Shown here in pieces: positions 1-10,143 of a stretch of DNA of 64,000 nucleotides (the stretch's first letter is position 1; the number at the start of each line of letters is the position of its first letter). The position numbers were made by a program, and so were the translations under genes. Under the pieces are notes generated by a model. The model was not told where the DNA came from. It ran no database searches and saw only the letters and a list, made by a program, of their open reading frames with translations. Source of the DNA: Lepraria neglecta (Eukaryota; Ascomycota; Lecanoromycetes; Lecanorales; Stereocaulaceae); the NCBI GenBank assembly GCA_033220425.1, contig CM065651.1, forward strand, positions 2,480,001 to 2,544,000, given 5' to 3'.

Positions 1-1293
1 ACACAGCTTCAGTCAAATCTGCCTCTTCTAATGGGACGAAGAGGAAGAGAGAAAACCTGCCAAAGTTCTACGCTGTGCGTGTAGGTTATCAGCCAGGCGT
101 CTACCACACCTGGGCGGACTGTCTAGACCAGGTGAAGGGTTTCAAAAAGGCAACCTGTGAGCTCAGACGATGAGAAATTGTAGCGTCGGATCTAGCTAAC
201 AGCTTATTGCTAGTCAAATCATTCTCCACTCTGACAGATGCTGAGCGCTTCGTTGCCGGCGAGAACCCTGCCCAAGGCGGCAGCAATGGCTCGTCACCTC
301 CGACCAAATTCTACGCTGTGAAAAATGGAAGGATGCCTGGGATCTATCTGGACTGGCCATCAGCTCAAGAGCAAATCACTGGCTGGCAGAAACCAAGACA
401 CAGGTGCTTTACAACACGTATCGAAGCACAGAGATTCCTAGATGAGGAAGAAGGCAAAGCCCATGACACAAGCCCCACAATCGAAGCAGATGGAGGACCT
501 CTCACGACCTATAGTGCTTCCGAAGTGCAGGTAGAACCTGACGTCCAACCTCCCGCTCAGAAGAAAGCCAAGAAAAACGTCAACGGCACGAAGTCAGCAC
601 CTCCGGAGTACAACGAGACCGACTATGAGCCCGGTACTGGCCCCATGCCTCCAGATGCGGAGGATGGTTTCGACCCAAACATTATTCTAGATCCAGAGTC
701 AGGAAAGATAGTTTACAAAACACAAGAGCAGCGGCAGGCAACAAAGACACGGTCTTCGGGAGCTTCTCAGACTGAACCAATACGCATACATACAGACGGC
801 AGCTCGCTAGGCAATGGCACGGCTGGAGCATTCGCTGGGGTTGGCGTGTACTTTGGGCCCAACGATAAGAGGTCGGTTCTCAGGGCAGAAGTTTGAAATG
901 ACGGAAAAACTGACTGTGGGCGATAGGAATGTCTCCGAGACGCTGCCAGGATCAAGGCAAACCAACCAGCGAGCCGAACTCACCGCCATCCTTCGAGCGC
1001 TCGAAATCGTACCGAGGAATCGAGACGCTGTGATCATAACCGATAGCAAATATGCTATCGATTGTGTGACGGAATGGTTCATCAATTGGCGTAGAAACGG
1101 CTGGAAGACGGCCTCCGGCAAAGCGGTGGAGAATAAAGACATAATTGAGAACGTTCTTTCGAAGATAGAAGAGAGAACCAAGTTGGTGGTTCGGACAGAT
1201 TTCGAATGGATCAAAGGACACGCGAATCATCCGGGAAATGTGGAGGCTGATAGGCTTGCTGTGGATGGAGCGAAGAAGCGGCCAATGTTCTGA
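1..1293 (+). CDS. RNH1: Ribonuclease H1 (5' end outside window)
   Basis: Ribonuclease H1 cuts the RNA strand of RNA:DNA hybrids in nucleus and mitochondria. Frame 3 is open from the left edge without an ATG, so the start lies upstream. Introns at 157-213 and 872-926 (GT-AG, CTAAC and CTGAC branch points) join three exons in frame. Two hybrid-binding (caulimovirus viroplasmin-like) domains are visible: the first opens PKFYAVRVGYQPGVY and is completed after intron 1 as FKSFSTLTDAERF; the second opens PKFYAVKNGRMPGIY. The catalytic domain follows a charged linker. It holds the four acidic residues in IHTDGSS, RAELTAI, ITDSKYAID and NVEADRLA, plus the His of IKGHANH. Two binding domains resemble the yeast Rnh1 layout. 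The gene converges on the PFK-2 gene. Family assignment is firm; the N-terminus and any mitochondrial targeting signal cannot be seen. Confidence 0.93.
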
Positions 1294-1700
1294 AATGAGA
1301 TGCCGTGGACTGGATGACCGAGAAGAGTATCGGGCGACGACTACTACTTAATCGCTGTACGCCAATGGCGTTATCATAATTGTTGAAAATATCCTGCTCT
1401 GAAACACTAGAATGTGCGCAGAAGAATAGAAAAGCACTCCTGTTGTTCGAGTCTTGCCATAACACATTAGCTATTCTAGCTTCGACTCTCGCCCGACCTC
1501 GTACAAGATTTGAGAGGCATTCTCACGCTATCTAAGACTCAGCAAGAATGGTCTATAGAAACAACTCTAGTATAACAGTTCCCAATGCCGTCATTGTACT
1601 CTTACAGTACGCCGGGAGATGTGAGTCTCGGACGTCCATTTCATGAAACACCCCAACACCTCGCTCAATATGTCGAAGTCAAGCAATAAAAGGAAGTACA
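1294..1700. other. Convergent intergenic spacer
   Basis: About 400 bp between the stop codons of RNase H1 and PFK-2/FBPase-2. It must hold both 3' untranslated regions and polyadenylation signals. I see no ORF, repeat or RNA gene in it. Confidence 0.6.
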
Positions 1701-3888
1701 CTAGCAGGCAGTATGCACTGTCGCTCTCCGTAGCTCGTAGTCTGGGACAAGATCAAACCAGTCGGTCTCTGGATTATACCGGTATGCCTTGAAGTCGACG
1801 CCATATGGTTTCTTACCGCAAGTCAGCTCATGGTCCCCAAGATTACATCAGCAACCAGAGCTTACCGGCTCAAGCATATACAGCATGCCCAGAGGAACAT
1901 CCAAATCCGCCACGTCTTCCCTCTTAAGCCCCTTAAAGTAGGCCAAAAGCACACGGGCGACAGACCGATGCCCAACAAGAAGTACATGATCCGTCATCCT
2001 CTCGACCTCCACTATCACGGCTCTTAGTCGATTGATGATATCTAAATACCCTTCTCCGCCCGCACCTGGGTATCGATAATGTAGCTTGCCACTCTTCCGC
2101 AGCTCGTACTCAGCACTATGCTTTGTCCTGATTTCTTCATACGTAAGGCCTTCCATCGTTCCTGCATTGAGCTCATCAAGCATCTTCATCTGCTTGATGT
2201 CAAAGTCATCTTCATCGAAGTATTGGGCCGTTTGAATGCTTCGTTTGAGCATGGATGTCCATACACAGAAGCTCTTGGAGGCATGGCTGTCATCCTCGTC
2301 ACCGTGATCGTATTCGGGATTTGGTGGAGTTGTGTCGCCTGGGAGAGGGGGGAAGTGGGTTGACAATGCTTTGTCGCGCTGGTGTATATCCCAAAGCTGT
2401 CGCTCATGTTTGACGAACTTGGTCAGGGCTTTTGCATATGCACGACCCACGTCACTGAGATCCGAATCGCCTCCGATCTTACCATTGACATTGTCAATAG
2501 ATTCGCCATGTCTAGTAATCCAGATTTGCCTTGGAGCTAGATTGAAATTGAGGAGATAGTACACGGTCTGAGCAGAGAGAAACCCTCGGATCTGATGGGA
2601 CACAACCTTTCGACCCACGTCTATCATCTTAACGTAGGGCATGTGGTTCTTCTCTTCGTACTCGCCCAGGGGCACATACTTCTTTTCGTAGAGTGCCACC
2701 CGCTTCTTGAAATCGGCCAACGCAGTAACTGGATCTTGATCGCGGTAATCCGGTCCAGATAGCTTCAACCGCATGTTCGACTCCAGAAGATTCTCATCAA
2801 TGCAAAGAGATTCGAGGAAAAGTACCCCAAGCTCTGGACCTGCCCGCTCTCGTATCTTCTTCATCACCATCTGTCGCCTCTCGAGCGTGCTGTTCGTAGC
2901 GTCGAATATTCCCACCGAACCACCCTGATCGAGGATAAAATCCAACAGTTCGTCTAGAGTCGCCATTGCGATGTCGTCACGCAGGTGTGCAGCTTTCTCA
3001 TTATTGGGATCAAAGAACTCCGCATTCTGCGGCTCCATAGGTTCAGCTCTTGTTGGTATAGGCATGAGCTTCTCTGGAACCCATCTTTCTTCAACAACGT
3101 GGCCATCTGAGTCGCCATTTGTCACAGAGTGATGGGGGTTGTTCTCCTCAGACAGGCTGAGCGCAGGTAACGGAAGCTGTTCGAGAAGCGGTGTGTCAGG
3201 TGGAGGTTCCCCATTGATAAGAATCCTCGTAGCGGATGAAGCAGGCATGTCTCCGCCAAGAACCTCATTCAACGATACCGTAGCGGTGCTTAAATTCCGA
3301 GAGAGGGCCCTGGGCCTTCCGCCTCGCGAGTTGGCCAACGGTGCCGAAGGCTGACTCCCTGCCGCAACACGTCGGCGTTCGCCGACGTTAAATATTCTTG
3401 TGTCATGCTGGAGCCAGTTGAGATACCTGGCAATCTTTTTGGTGATATAGCTCTTTCCCCTGGCGGGCAGGCCCACCATGACAATAACCAGCTTTGAACC
3501 AACGTCACGCTGAGAGATTCGTCCATCTGGTGAGACTTTGGATTTAGTCAATCCTGGGATGTCTAGGGTTGTAGGGCGTTGGCGAGCGGACGCAGAGTCT
3601 TGTCGGCGGGGTGGACTTGACAAAGTCAGTTCGGATCCGGAACCGTTCGGGAAGAATCCTGAACATCCTGGGCATAACTTACATGATAGGGCTATTCGGC
3701 GCTGTCGTCAAGGGCGTGTCTGTGAGAGCTGCACCATTGGCAAGACGCTGCTTTGCACCGGTTGTAGGGGCCGCCAAACTGCCTTCCGAAGGCTGTGTAT
3801 TGGGCATTCTGCTTTCCTTCTCCTTCAGTATTTCAGCCTCCTCTGGAGTTCTTGCGCCGTCTGTGCTAGGTGTAGAGAAGTGACTCAT
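1701..3888 (-). CDS. 6-phosphofructo-2-kinase / fructose-2,6-bisphosphatase
   Basis: Cytosolic bifunctional enzyme that sets the level of fructose 2,6-bisphosphate, the allosteric switch of glycolysis and gluconeogenesis. Introns 3616-3682 and 1812-1865 give a 688-residue protein starting MSHFSTPSTDG; an in-frame Met at 4026 would add 46 residues. The kinase P-loop GLPARGKS lies near residue 117. A low-complexity insertion of about 115 residues separates FNVGERRR from the AEFFDPNNEKA block. The phosphatase half has ITRHGES, the MEGLTYEEI glutamate and the LLVGHRS histidine. The phospho-accepting His of RHG is present, whereas kinase-only yeast Pfk26 is reported to lack it, so both activities look possible. 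The last exon (KPYGVDFKAYRYNPETDWF) matches the usual family C-terminus and is lost if intron 2 is not spliced. Confidence 0.93.
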
Positions 3889-4757
3889 AATTGCAGTTTT
3901 GGCTATCGCTGAATGTTGGCTTTGCCTGCGTTGGTTCTTTTTGGCTCCTGGAGCTGTATCTTTGATTGGAAATGGTTCTGCATACTCGCCACTGCCCAAT
4001 AAGGGCATGCTGGCAAGCAAAAGCAAGGAGCAGAGTAGTTGGTTGCCCTGACCTCGGGCTCGGTATAAGGGTTTTTAGGAAGGCTAGATAACAGAGTAGC
4101 GAAGCTCCAGCAAGAGTAGAAGCTAATTAATACGCGTCCGATTGTCAAATAAAGGCTATTGTAGAGTGAAAATATAGCGTTGTCGAGGTTGTTGCCAGAT
4201 TTTTAAGTTCGTTGAAGGGTTCAACGTTCGTGCTAGTCGCAAGCCACTGCGGTAATGCCGTCACCGATCAGCCGCAGGGGGAGCTTCTAGGGAGTCTTCT
4301 AGAAAATTGCTATATTGAGTGCAGATAATGCTGGGCTTCGACTGAGATAGAAGTATTGAGGAAGAAGAGGCTGAAAGTCGCATGTGTGAAGCTCATGAAT
4401 CTATCATGCACATCATGTTCATCGGCTTACGGATACAGATACTCTGTGTCACAATCTAGAGCTATCTAGAGCTGAGCTGAGCTTTCTGCAGCTTGAACTC
4501 TTTGCACCAATGACTTGCTAACTTCGCGACTCGTGTTCCAAAACCCCAGGTCGATCGCTTTCCCCAACTCCAAACGGCCGAAACGGCGTGTCGAGCCCTA
4601 TCTTCAAACGCGCTGAGATTCGTAATACCGCCGATCTACTGCAAACAAGGCGACCTATCTCAGCCTAGATCTGCGGAGCACGCGTGTGCCAGCGCTGACC
4701 TTGCAAGGCACCCATTCCCTCGGCCTTCGGCCACCGAGCTCAGGGCTGTCCACAGCC
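3889..4757. other. Intergenic region upstream of PFK-2/FBPase-2
   Basis: About 870 bp holding the PFK-2/FBPase-2 promoter and, at its far end, the 3' region of the DUF202 gene. One ACGCGT palindrome lies at about 4133-4138. No credible ORF or RNA gene is visible. Confidence 0.5.
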
Positions 4758-5323
4758 TCAAGGTAACTTGACCGTTAGTACCAGAAGACATGCATATGCA
4801 GCCACCGAGAGTGCAGTCAGCACGACAACCACGTTGCCCGATGTCCTAAACTTCTTCTGGTTCAGGCCGTCCTCCCCGATTTCTGAAAAGAACTGCTTAT
4901 TCCCTTGTTGTCTTCGAAACAGGGAGATAAGCAGGACCCCGGCACCATAGAGAGAGAATAGGGCACCCTATGACAAGCTCAGTCAGTCTGCATGGCTAGC
5001 TTCCTCAAGGTCGTCTGAGCCTACAATGGAATAGAATTCGGCGGTGAAAATCTTCAGTATCACGAGAGCGAACGAGAATTGGGAGAGCGCCGTCCTAATG
5101 TAAGCTCCCTGACAATTTTCAGTGAGTACTCAAGAATGTTTCGAGCGCGTACATACCTCAAACGTACGTTGCGCTGCTCTTACTTCCACAAGCTCCTCGT
5201 TCGTCAACTGCACCTATCTATCGGTCAGCGTTGTTCGTCCTCCCTCATAATAGCCATCAGTGGAGTTACCGAACGAGCTCTGTGCATACGCAGAAAATAG
5301 CGATCGTTGGCATTGATCTCCAT
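4758..5323 (-). CDS. Small DUF202-family membrane protein (four exons)
   Basis: No long ORF marks this gene; it appears only when four short exons are joined: 5270-5323, 5157-5213, 5025-5108 and 4758-4967. All introns are GT-AG and 48-57 nt, and phases close to 134 residues. The protein starts MEINANDRYFLRM. It continues through AAQRTFEGAYIRTALSQFS, the characteristic charged-then-hydrophobic start of DUF202 domains. Two further hydrophobic segments follow, one near GALFSLYGAGVLLISLF and one near NVVVVLTALSVAAYACLLV, giving about three membrane spans. DUF202 occurs in small fungal membrane proteins and in the tail of the vacuolar polyphosphate polymerase complex (Vtc). This protein has only the membrane module, so a specific function is not claimed. 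Exon 1 is the least certain part. Confidence 0.8.
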
Positions 5324-6387
5324 TTCGTGAGCAGAGCGTCGGCAGCAAAGATATAGAGGTAGACTATGTAAGCTCCAACATATTTGCTGATGGTGGGGTT
5401 TCCGGGAGTGCTCTCAGGATTGAGATGTGCCGGCGGGCTGGGCGGGGAAGATCACGTGACACCAGTGGCGAAAATCCGATTCAGAAGGGGGAAAACCCAC
5501 ACATCAGCACGATTTTTCTCGTGAGCATCGCTCGCAGTTCTCTGCCTTGAAGGCTCAGGCGACTCGAATTTGACACGCCAATCCGGCGTTGAATCCTTGT
5601 ACATGTTGTGATTAGTTGGAGGATGTAGTTTATTGTGCGTTAAATTATGGTAGGGAACCCGTGTGGTTGATAACCTTGCAAACGCGCTATTCTTTGCCCT
5701 TTCACGTGATATCTACAATTCACTCCTCACTTTCCCCACTCGAGATTTTGCTGAGGGGATATACTTGCATCGATACTATCTGCATATCGTCCGAAGAACC
5801 CCTCTTGAACTTGCCATGATCGAAAAAGCAACTAGGCCACAGCAAAAAAACAAAACAAAAACTTCAGGTTACGTCCAACCATACGAAAAAAACCCCACAG
5901 GATTTATTTACCAAGCCAGCATCTGCTGTAACAAGCCAGGGCGTGTATCCCCTCCCTGGGCCCTCCCTGGGGACAATCAAAATCTTCCTAATGAATTACA
6001 TCAAGGAATCCCCCTGGGAATTTGACCTGCGACCTCGCAACTTTGGCAGTCCGAAATGCATTGTTCTTACCACAACATCACATGCAAGAGCAGCATCTGA
6101 TGGAATCGACGCTCAAACTCGATAAGATTGGCCATTTTCGGAGCAGAGTTGGGATTCGATGGCAGTCAAACGATACTCCGATCGAGTCCGAATTGGCAGT
6201 CTCGTGCTTGAGAAATGTTGCAGTCAATATTAAAGTTTTGTGCCGTTTTCAGCTGAGGGTCACTCAAGATTCAGTCAATTCATAGGTCATAAGAAATTAA
6301 TTGTCTACGAACAAGTATCATGCGCGACGATGAGATGAGCACAGACCAAGGATGTTACTCATAATAGTAATTATGCGGCTTAGGTTC
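5324..6387. other. Intergenic region, DUF202 gene to TAD3
   Basis: About 1.06 kb with the DUF202 promoter and the TAD3 3' region. Overlapping short ORFs (5616-6285) lack conserved features. A minus-strand stretch near 6010-6090 loosely resembles a tRNA with a GCC anticodon loop but fails to fold (see rejected items). Confidence 0.4.
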
Positions 6388-7748
6388 TCAAGCGTGTATG
6401 TCCCGCTCGCTCAAAGCTGTCTGGGAAGGATCATCGAAGGACCAAGCAAGGTACTTCCAATTAAGCTCCGGGCACCACCACAGACCATAACCAGACCTTG
6501 GAGCACTATCTCCAGTGCAAGAGGTAATGCCCCCTACGATGTCCGCGGTAAGGCCTCCAGTGCGTGGCATACGCTGGCCGAACACTACCCTTCCGAACCT
6601 GGAATGCAAGATTGCCATTGAGCACATGAGGCACGGTTCATGAGTCAGGTATAGCTCGAAATCACGGCAGAGATAACCTCCTGGTGCCAGTATGGCTCTC
6701 GAGTAGACATCTCTTTCCAAGGGTGTGAGCGGCTCATCATTGAACAGGTTCGGCTGTTCGCCATCCATTGCAGGTGCTTGTAATCCGTTGGCGAGAGCCA
6801 GTCTCTTCTTAGCAACCATGCCAATTGCTCTCATGACTGCATGAGCCATGACATTGCCACTTCCGCTCTCTTCAGACTTCGCGATGTTGTTCCATCGTGC
6901 ATCCCCTGCCACCACAACAACTGTGGGGCCTTTAGAACAGCTGCGGTCAACGATCACGGCGCCAATTGGCTCTCCTTTGCCTTCCGACGATGTAGCCCTT
7001 CCTGCACGCATTGCAAGACCCATGTAGTCCCCAGCCTGGTGCTGTATTTCCTCCGTAGCACGGGCAAATATTGATGGGTGTGGACCGAATGGATTACCGC
7101 CCTTGTAGACCGTAGGCCAATATTGGCGGCTGAATTTTTCTGCTTGGTCATGGGATGCAGGAGAAGTCAAGGGCACTTTGATGATGCGGACACATGGTCC
7201 CAAGCCGCTGGCCAAGGATGGCAGTACTATTGACAGCAATGATTGTAGATGTTCGTATGATATGACTGACGTTGCGCAGGCTAAGAAGTGCAGGATTGGT
7301 GGTTGGCCATTGAAGCCAGTCACAGGATTAGTAGCGCCAACCCCTGTAGATCTAGGTGGGTCTACCACGATATCACCCAAGCTCTTGGGCCGCTCTTTGT
7401 CCTCATCTTTCTGGAGGTGTGAAGGTAGGTGTTCTGGCTTGACAAGCCGTCGGAGGTGATTCAAGTTGATAGGTTCAAATTCTCGTATAGCACTGTCGAC
7501 AGTTCTGTGCGAGCTATCAGTAAAACAATAGAGCGCAAAGTGTATTGGACACACTTCAAAACAGCGCTGGCAGACTTGAGCGGGATCTCGGTGATGTAGG
7601 CTTCAGTGGTTTGGACATCGTTTAGTAATTTTGCTTCCGCCTTGGTGCGTAGAGCGATGAGACATCCTGAACGCGTAAGAGTCTTAAGAAGACCATCACT
7701 CAGTCGATCTGGCTGTTGTGGACTCTCTGCATCTGACCGAGAACCCAT
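6388..7748 (-). CDS. TAD3: tRNA-specific adenosine deaminase subunit Tad3
   Basis: Non-catalytic partner of Tad2; the heterodimer converts A34 to inosine in the anticodon wobble position of several tRNAs. Two exons (7555-7748 and 6388-7504, intron 7505-7554) encode 436 residues from MGSRSDAESPQQ. The C-terminal cytidine-deaminase-like domain has the zinc ligands in MAHAVMRAI and EPCLMCSMA. The usual catalytic HAE is HAV, the known hallmark of Tad3 (ADAT3) and the reason the subunit is called pseudo-catalytic. The long N-terminal region carries the less conserved tRNA-binding part expected of the family. The acceptor at 7505-7507 was chosen because it gives AVLKTVDSAIREFE; the alternative TAG a few bases upstream also keeps frame. 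An essential housekeeping gene in yeast. Confidence 0.92.
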
Positions 7749-8598
7749 CCACCAGATGGTAGAAGCGTTTTGCGGGCAGTAGAGAAAAGTCGAGGTGCAG
7801 ATTCAACAGATCCGAGCGATTGACAAGCGGCAAGTTTAAGCGGCCACTCGTATCTATTTTACCACTCAATCGCCTGAGCAGTAAGCTCCTGTTTCAGAGA
7901 CAGAAGATGCTTCATTGTCCACCAAATTCCGTCTTTGTTTTGGATAGTACTCCTGGAATATACATCTTCTTCGCTCAACGGTTTAAAACATTCAACATCA
8001 TGCTGAGCGTTCCTCAGGGTAAGAGAATGAACCATAAACTTTACATCAATGAGCGAGTGGGCGCAAAGTTCCGTGCCGCAGAAAACAAGGTGTTTCAGAG
8101 ACTAGAAGCCCATGAGCTACCTAATTCGTACTCGACCAAGCAAATCAAAGGGCATTTTAGGGAGAATAGGAGCCAGGAAACTGTCAAAGTTGTCCTCGAT
8201 CAGGCAAAGAAGAAGGGAGTTTTAGGGAGAGTTGAAGCTTGTGAATTGTCGAAGTTGAACCTAACCAAGCAATGACACAATTATTTTGAGAAGTATTTGG
8301 GCCGGCAATTTGTCGAAGCTGCACTCGAACGAGCAAAGGGCCAATAACAAAGCACCCTTCGTGGCAGCTGACAGTGATGGGGCTCGGTGTATATACAGAA
8401 AGAAGAAAAAACGTCAGCATGGCGCCCGAGATTATGGCTTTCAGGGCACAGATTAATTATCTCTGATAATGATATAGCATGGTCTACAATTGCTTTATTA
8501 ACGCAACACAGCTCCAAATGTTGTCTAGTTTTGAGGGAACCCGTTTTCCTGCCCGGGTCGCCTTGGCCAGTTCGCTCTGGGCGGTATTATTGGCACTC
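7749..8598. other. Intergenic region with short ORF and degenerate repeat
   Basis: About 850 bp between the TAD3 start and the broken GST. An ORF at 7820-8275 (151 codons) has no recognisable domain. Its 3' part coincides with the 64-bp repeat listed separately, so its reading frame may simply follow the repeat. Whether it is translated cannot be judged. Confidence 0.4.
8120..8341 (+). repeat. Degenerate ~64-bp tandem repeat, four units
   Basis: A related core recurs at about 8127-8144, 8191-8209, 8254-8272 and 8319-8339. It has the form (GTCGAAG)-TTG-(A/C)CTCGA-(C/T)CA-(A/G)GCAAA. Spacings of 63-65 bp are regular while the sequences have diverged strongly. Three units fall inside the 7820-8275 ORF, where 63 bp would equal 21 codons; the fourth lies beyond its stop. 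Confidence 0.6.
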
Positions 8599-9510
8599 TC
8601 AACAAATCTTGATTAGCAATAATTCACAAGCGGCACGATATGACGTCTTACTATCTCTGGAATATTGGAAGATAATGCCACTTGTCGTCTCCTTGATACT
8701 CCTTCTGCTTTCTATAGCGGAAAACCACTTCCGCCATCTGGACCAGCTCTTCTCTTCCACTCCTGCTTGGCCTTCTGCAGGGATGCCAAGTCCGCCTTTG
8801 TAGTGGTCAAAAACCCAGAGACGTACTGCCCATGGTGCCGGTACGAAGTCGACGAGTGATGGCTCCTTGCCTAAGAAGAAAGGACCGTTTTCGTCCGCTG
8901 CTTCCGCGAGTTGCTTTAAATTGTTCAGGAAATCCGAACGAACGCTGTCGATTGAAGGCTCTCCAGGCTGAAATTGAAGGAAGCGGTGGAATGATGGAAT
9001 TATTCTCGTGGTCACGAAGTCGGTCAGATCCTCATTCTTGCTCTGACATAGGGATCTTCGAGAAGCAGGTTGAGGCCGTGGTTAGGCTAGACATTTTCCA
9101 GGAACTCGCAAACGACCGTTGATTCGAACAAAGGCTTGTTGTCATATGGAAGAGTGGGAACCGGGCCTCGTGGGTTGAGATTCAGCAAGGACTTGGGTTT
9201 GTGATACGGATTGACCTCAATATATCTACGTTTTAGTCATCAGCAACGTTATCTCTGTCTGTACTCCTTGTCAACATGGGGGGCTCATGTATTGATATGG
9301 TATGTCTTTCTCTTCCAACACAATCCAGACTCTCTGAGCTACACTGCGTCAGCGTTCTTGAATGTTCAAATTGATGACCATCACCGAACCGAAGGGACAG
9401 AACCAGTCCACGTAGAGCTTCGGCTCGCTATGTTTGTCTACTAGGGTTTTTGCCAAGCCAGTGGCTTCTGGATTAAGATCCGCGTCTGGAGGTGGCACTT
9501 TAGAGAGTCT
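8599..9510 (-). pseudogene. Broken omega-like glutathione S-transferase
   Basis: The pieces match a fungal omega-type glutathione transferase, which conjugates or reduces xenobiotics with glutathione. Reading the minus strand in order: an N-terminal stretch VPPPDADLNPEATGLAKTLV with WFCPF (thioredoxin-fold active-site region); then QRVWIVLEEKDIPYQY; then EVNPYHKPKSLLNLNPRG and FESTVVCEFLEN; then the helical C-terminal domain RIIPSFHRFLQFQPGEPS through WRKWFSAIESR. The frame is broken by a TAG right after FLENV and by a one-base loss after RMRI, where TGGACC of the usual WTDF is now TGACC. The splice signals between the N-terminal pieces are also poor: one expected GTGAGC donor reads ATGAGC. 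Only the C-terminal 138 codons (8599-9015) form an uninterrupted ORF. Confidence 0.8.
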
Positions 9511-10143
9511 TTCTTCTGCGTGTTAAGTGCTTTCAAACGCAAAAAGGCCAAGAAGCAATTGACGAGACGAAATTTTCTTCCTCAGTCTGACGTAGACCGG
9601 TGTCTAGGCTCACGGGGAGCCGCCGCAGAAGCCGTTGGCGCCACCCTCTAGGCTCTCGCATAGCCCCAAAAATGCAACATCTCACTCCAAAACCAGAAGT
9701 ATGTACCTTGTCCAGCTGCATACTCTGTTTTAAAACACCAAATGAGCGTAGCTAGGAGACAGGCACCTTACCTTATGCAAGCTGCGCTTCAAGACCTTGA
9801 AAAATTAAAGTTTTCACGGCTCGGCTGACATTGCGAATCACTCATTCATTGGCCAAGCCACCTTCCTTTATGGGATATCTCGGTCCAGAAATCTGCAATA
9901 CCTTCCCAATTGGTCTGCAAGCGCAATGGAGTACTGAATGAGACACGGCTCGAATGTCGTTGATGCTTATCTCATACCACATGTACATGCCTTATTAGGT
10001 GCAGTGTTGTCATCGGCTCCAGGAACAATGAATGCAGCTCTGCCGTCCCTAAGAATGCCTGTCATGTCACTGCGTAGTACATATAGGTGGGTGACGTCGA
10101 GTCTCTTTCTTCGTTCCATCCCTCTTATTTCTGATCAAAAACC
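9511..10143. other. Intergenic region upstream of carboxypeptidase
   Basis: About 630 bp, mostly the promoter of the serine carboxypeptidase gene. A pyrimidine-rich run (TCTCTTTCTTCG and nearby) just before the ATG suggests the transcription start lies within about 60 bp. No gene is supported here. Confidence 0.4.

Noticed and set aside
6010-6095. tRNA-like stretch on the minus strand with a possible GCC anticodon loop (CTGCCAA) and GGTCGCAGGTC T-arm-like sequence
   Set aside because: The anticodon and T stems do not pair and the T-loop consensus is not met; probably chance or a very old remnant.
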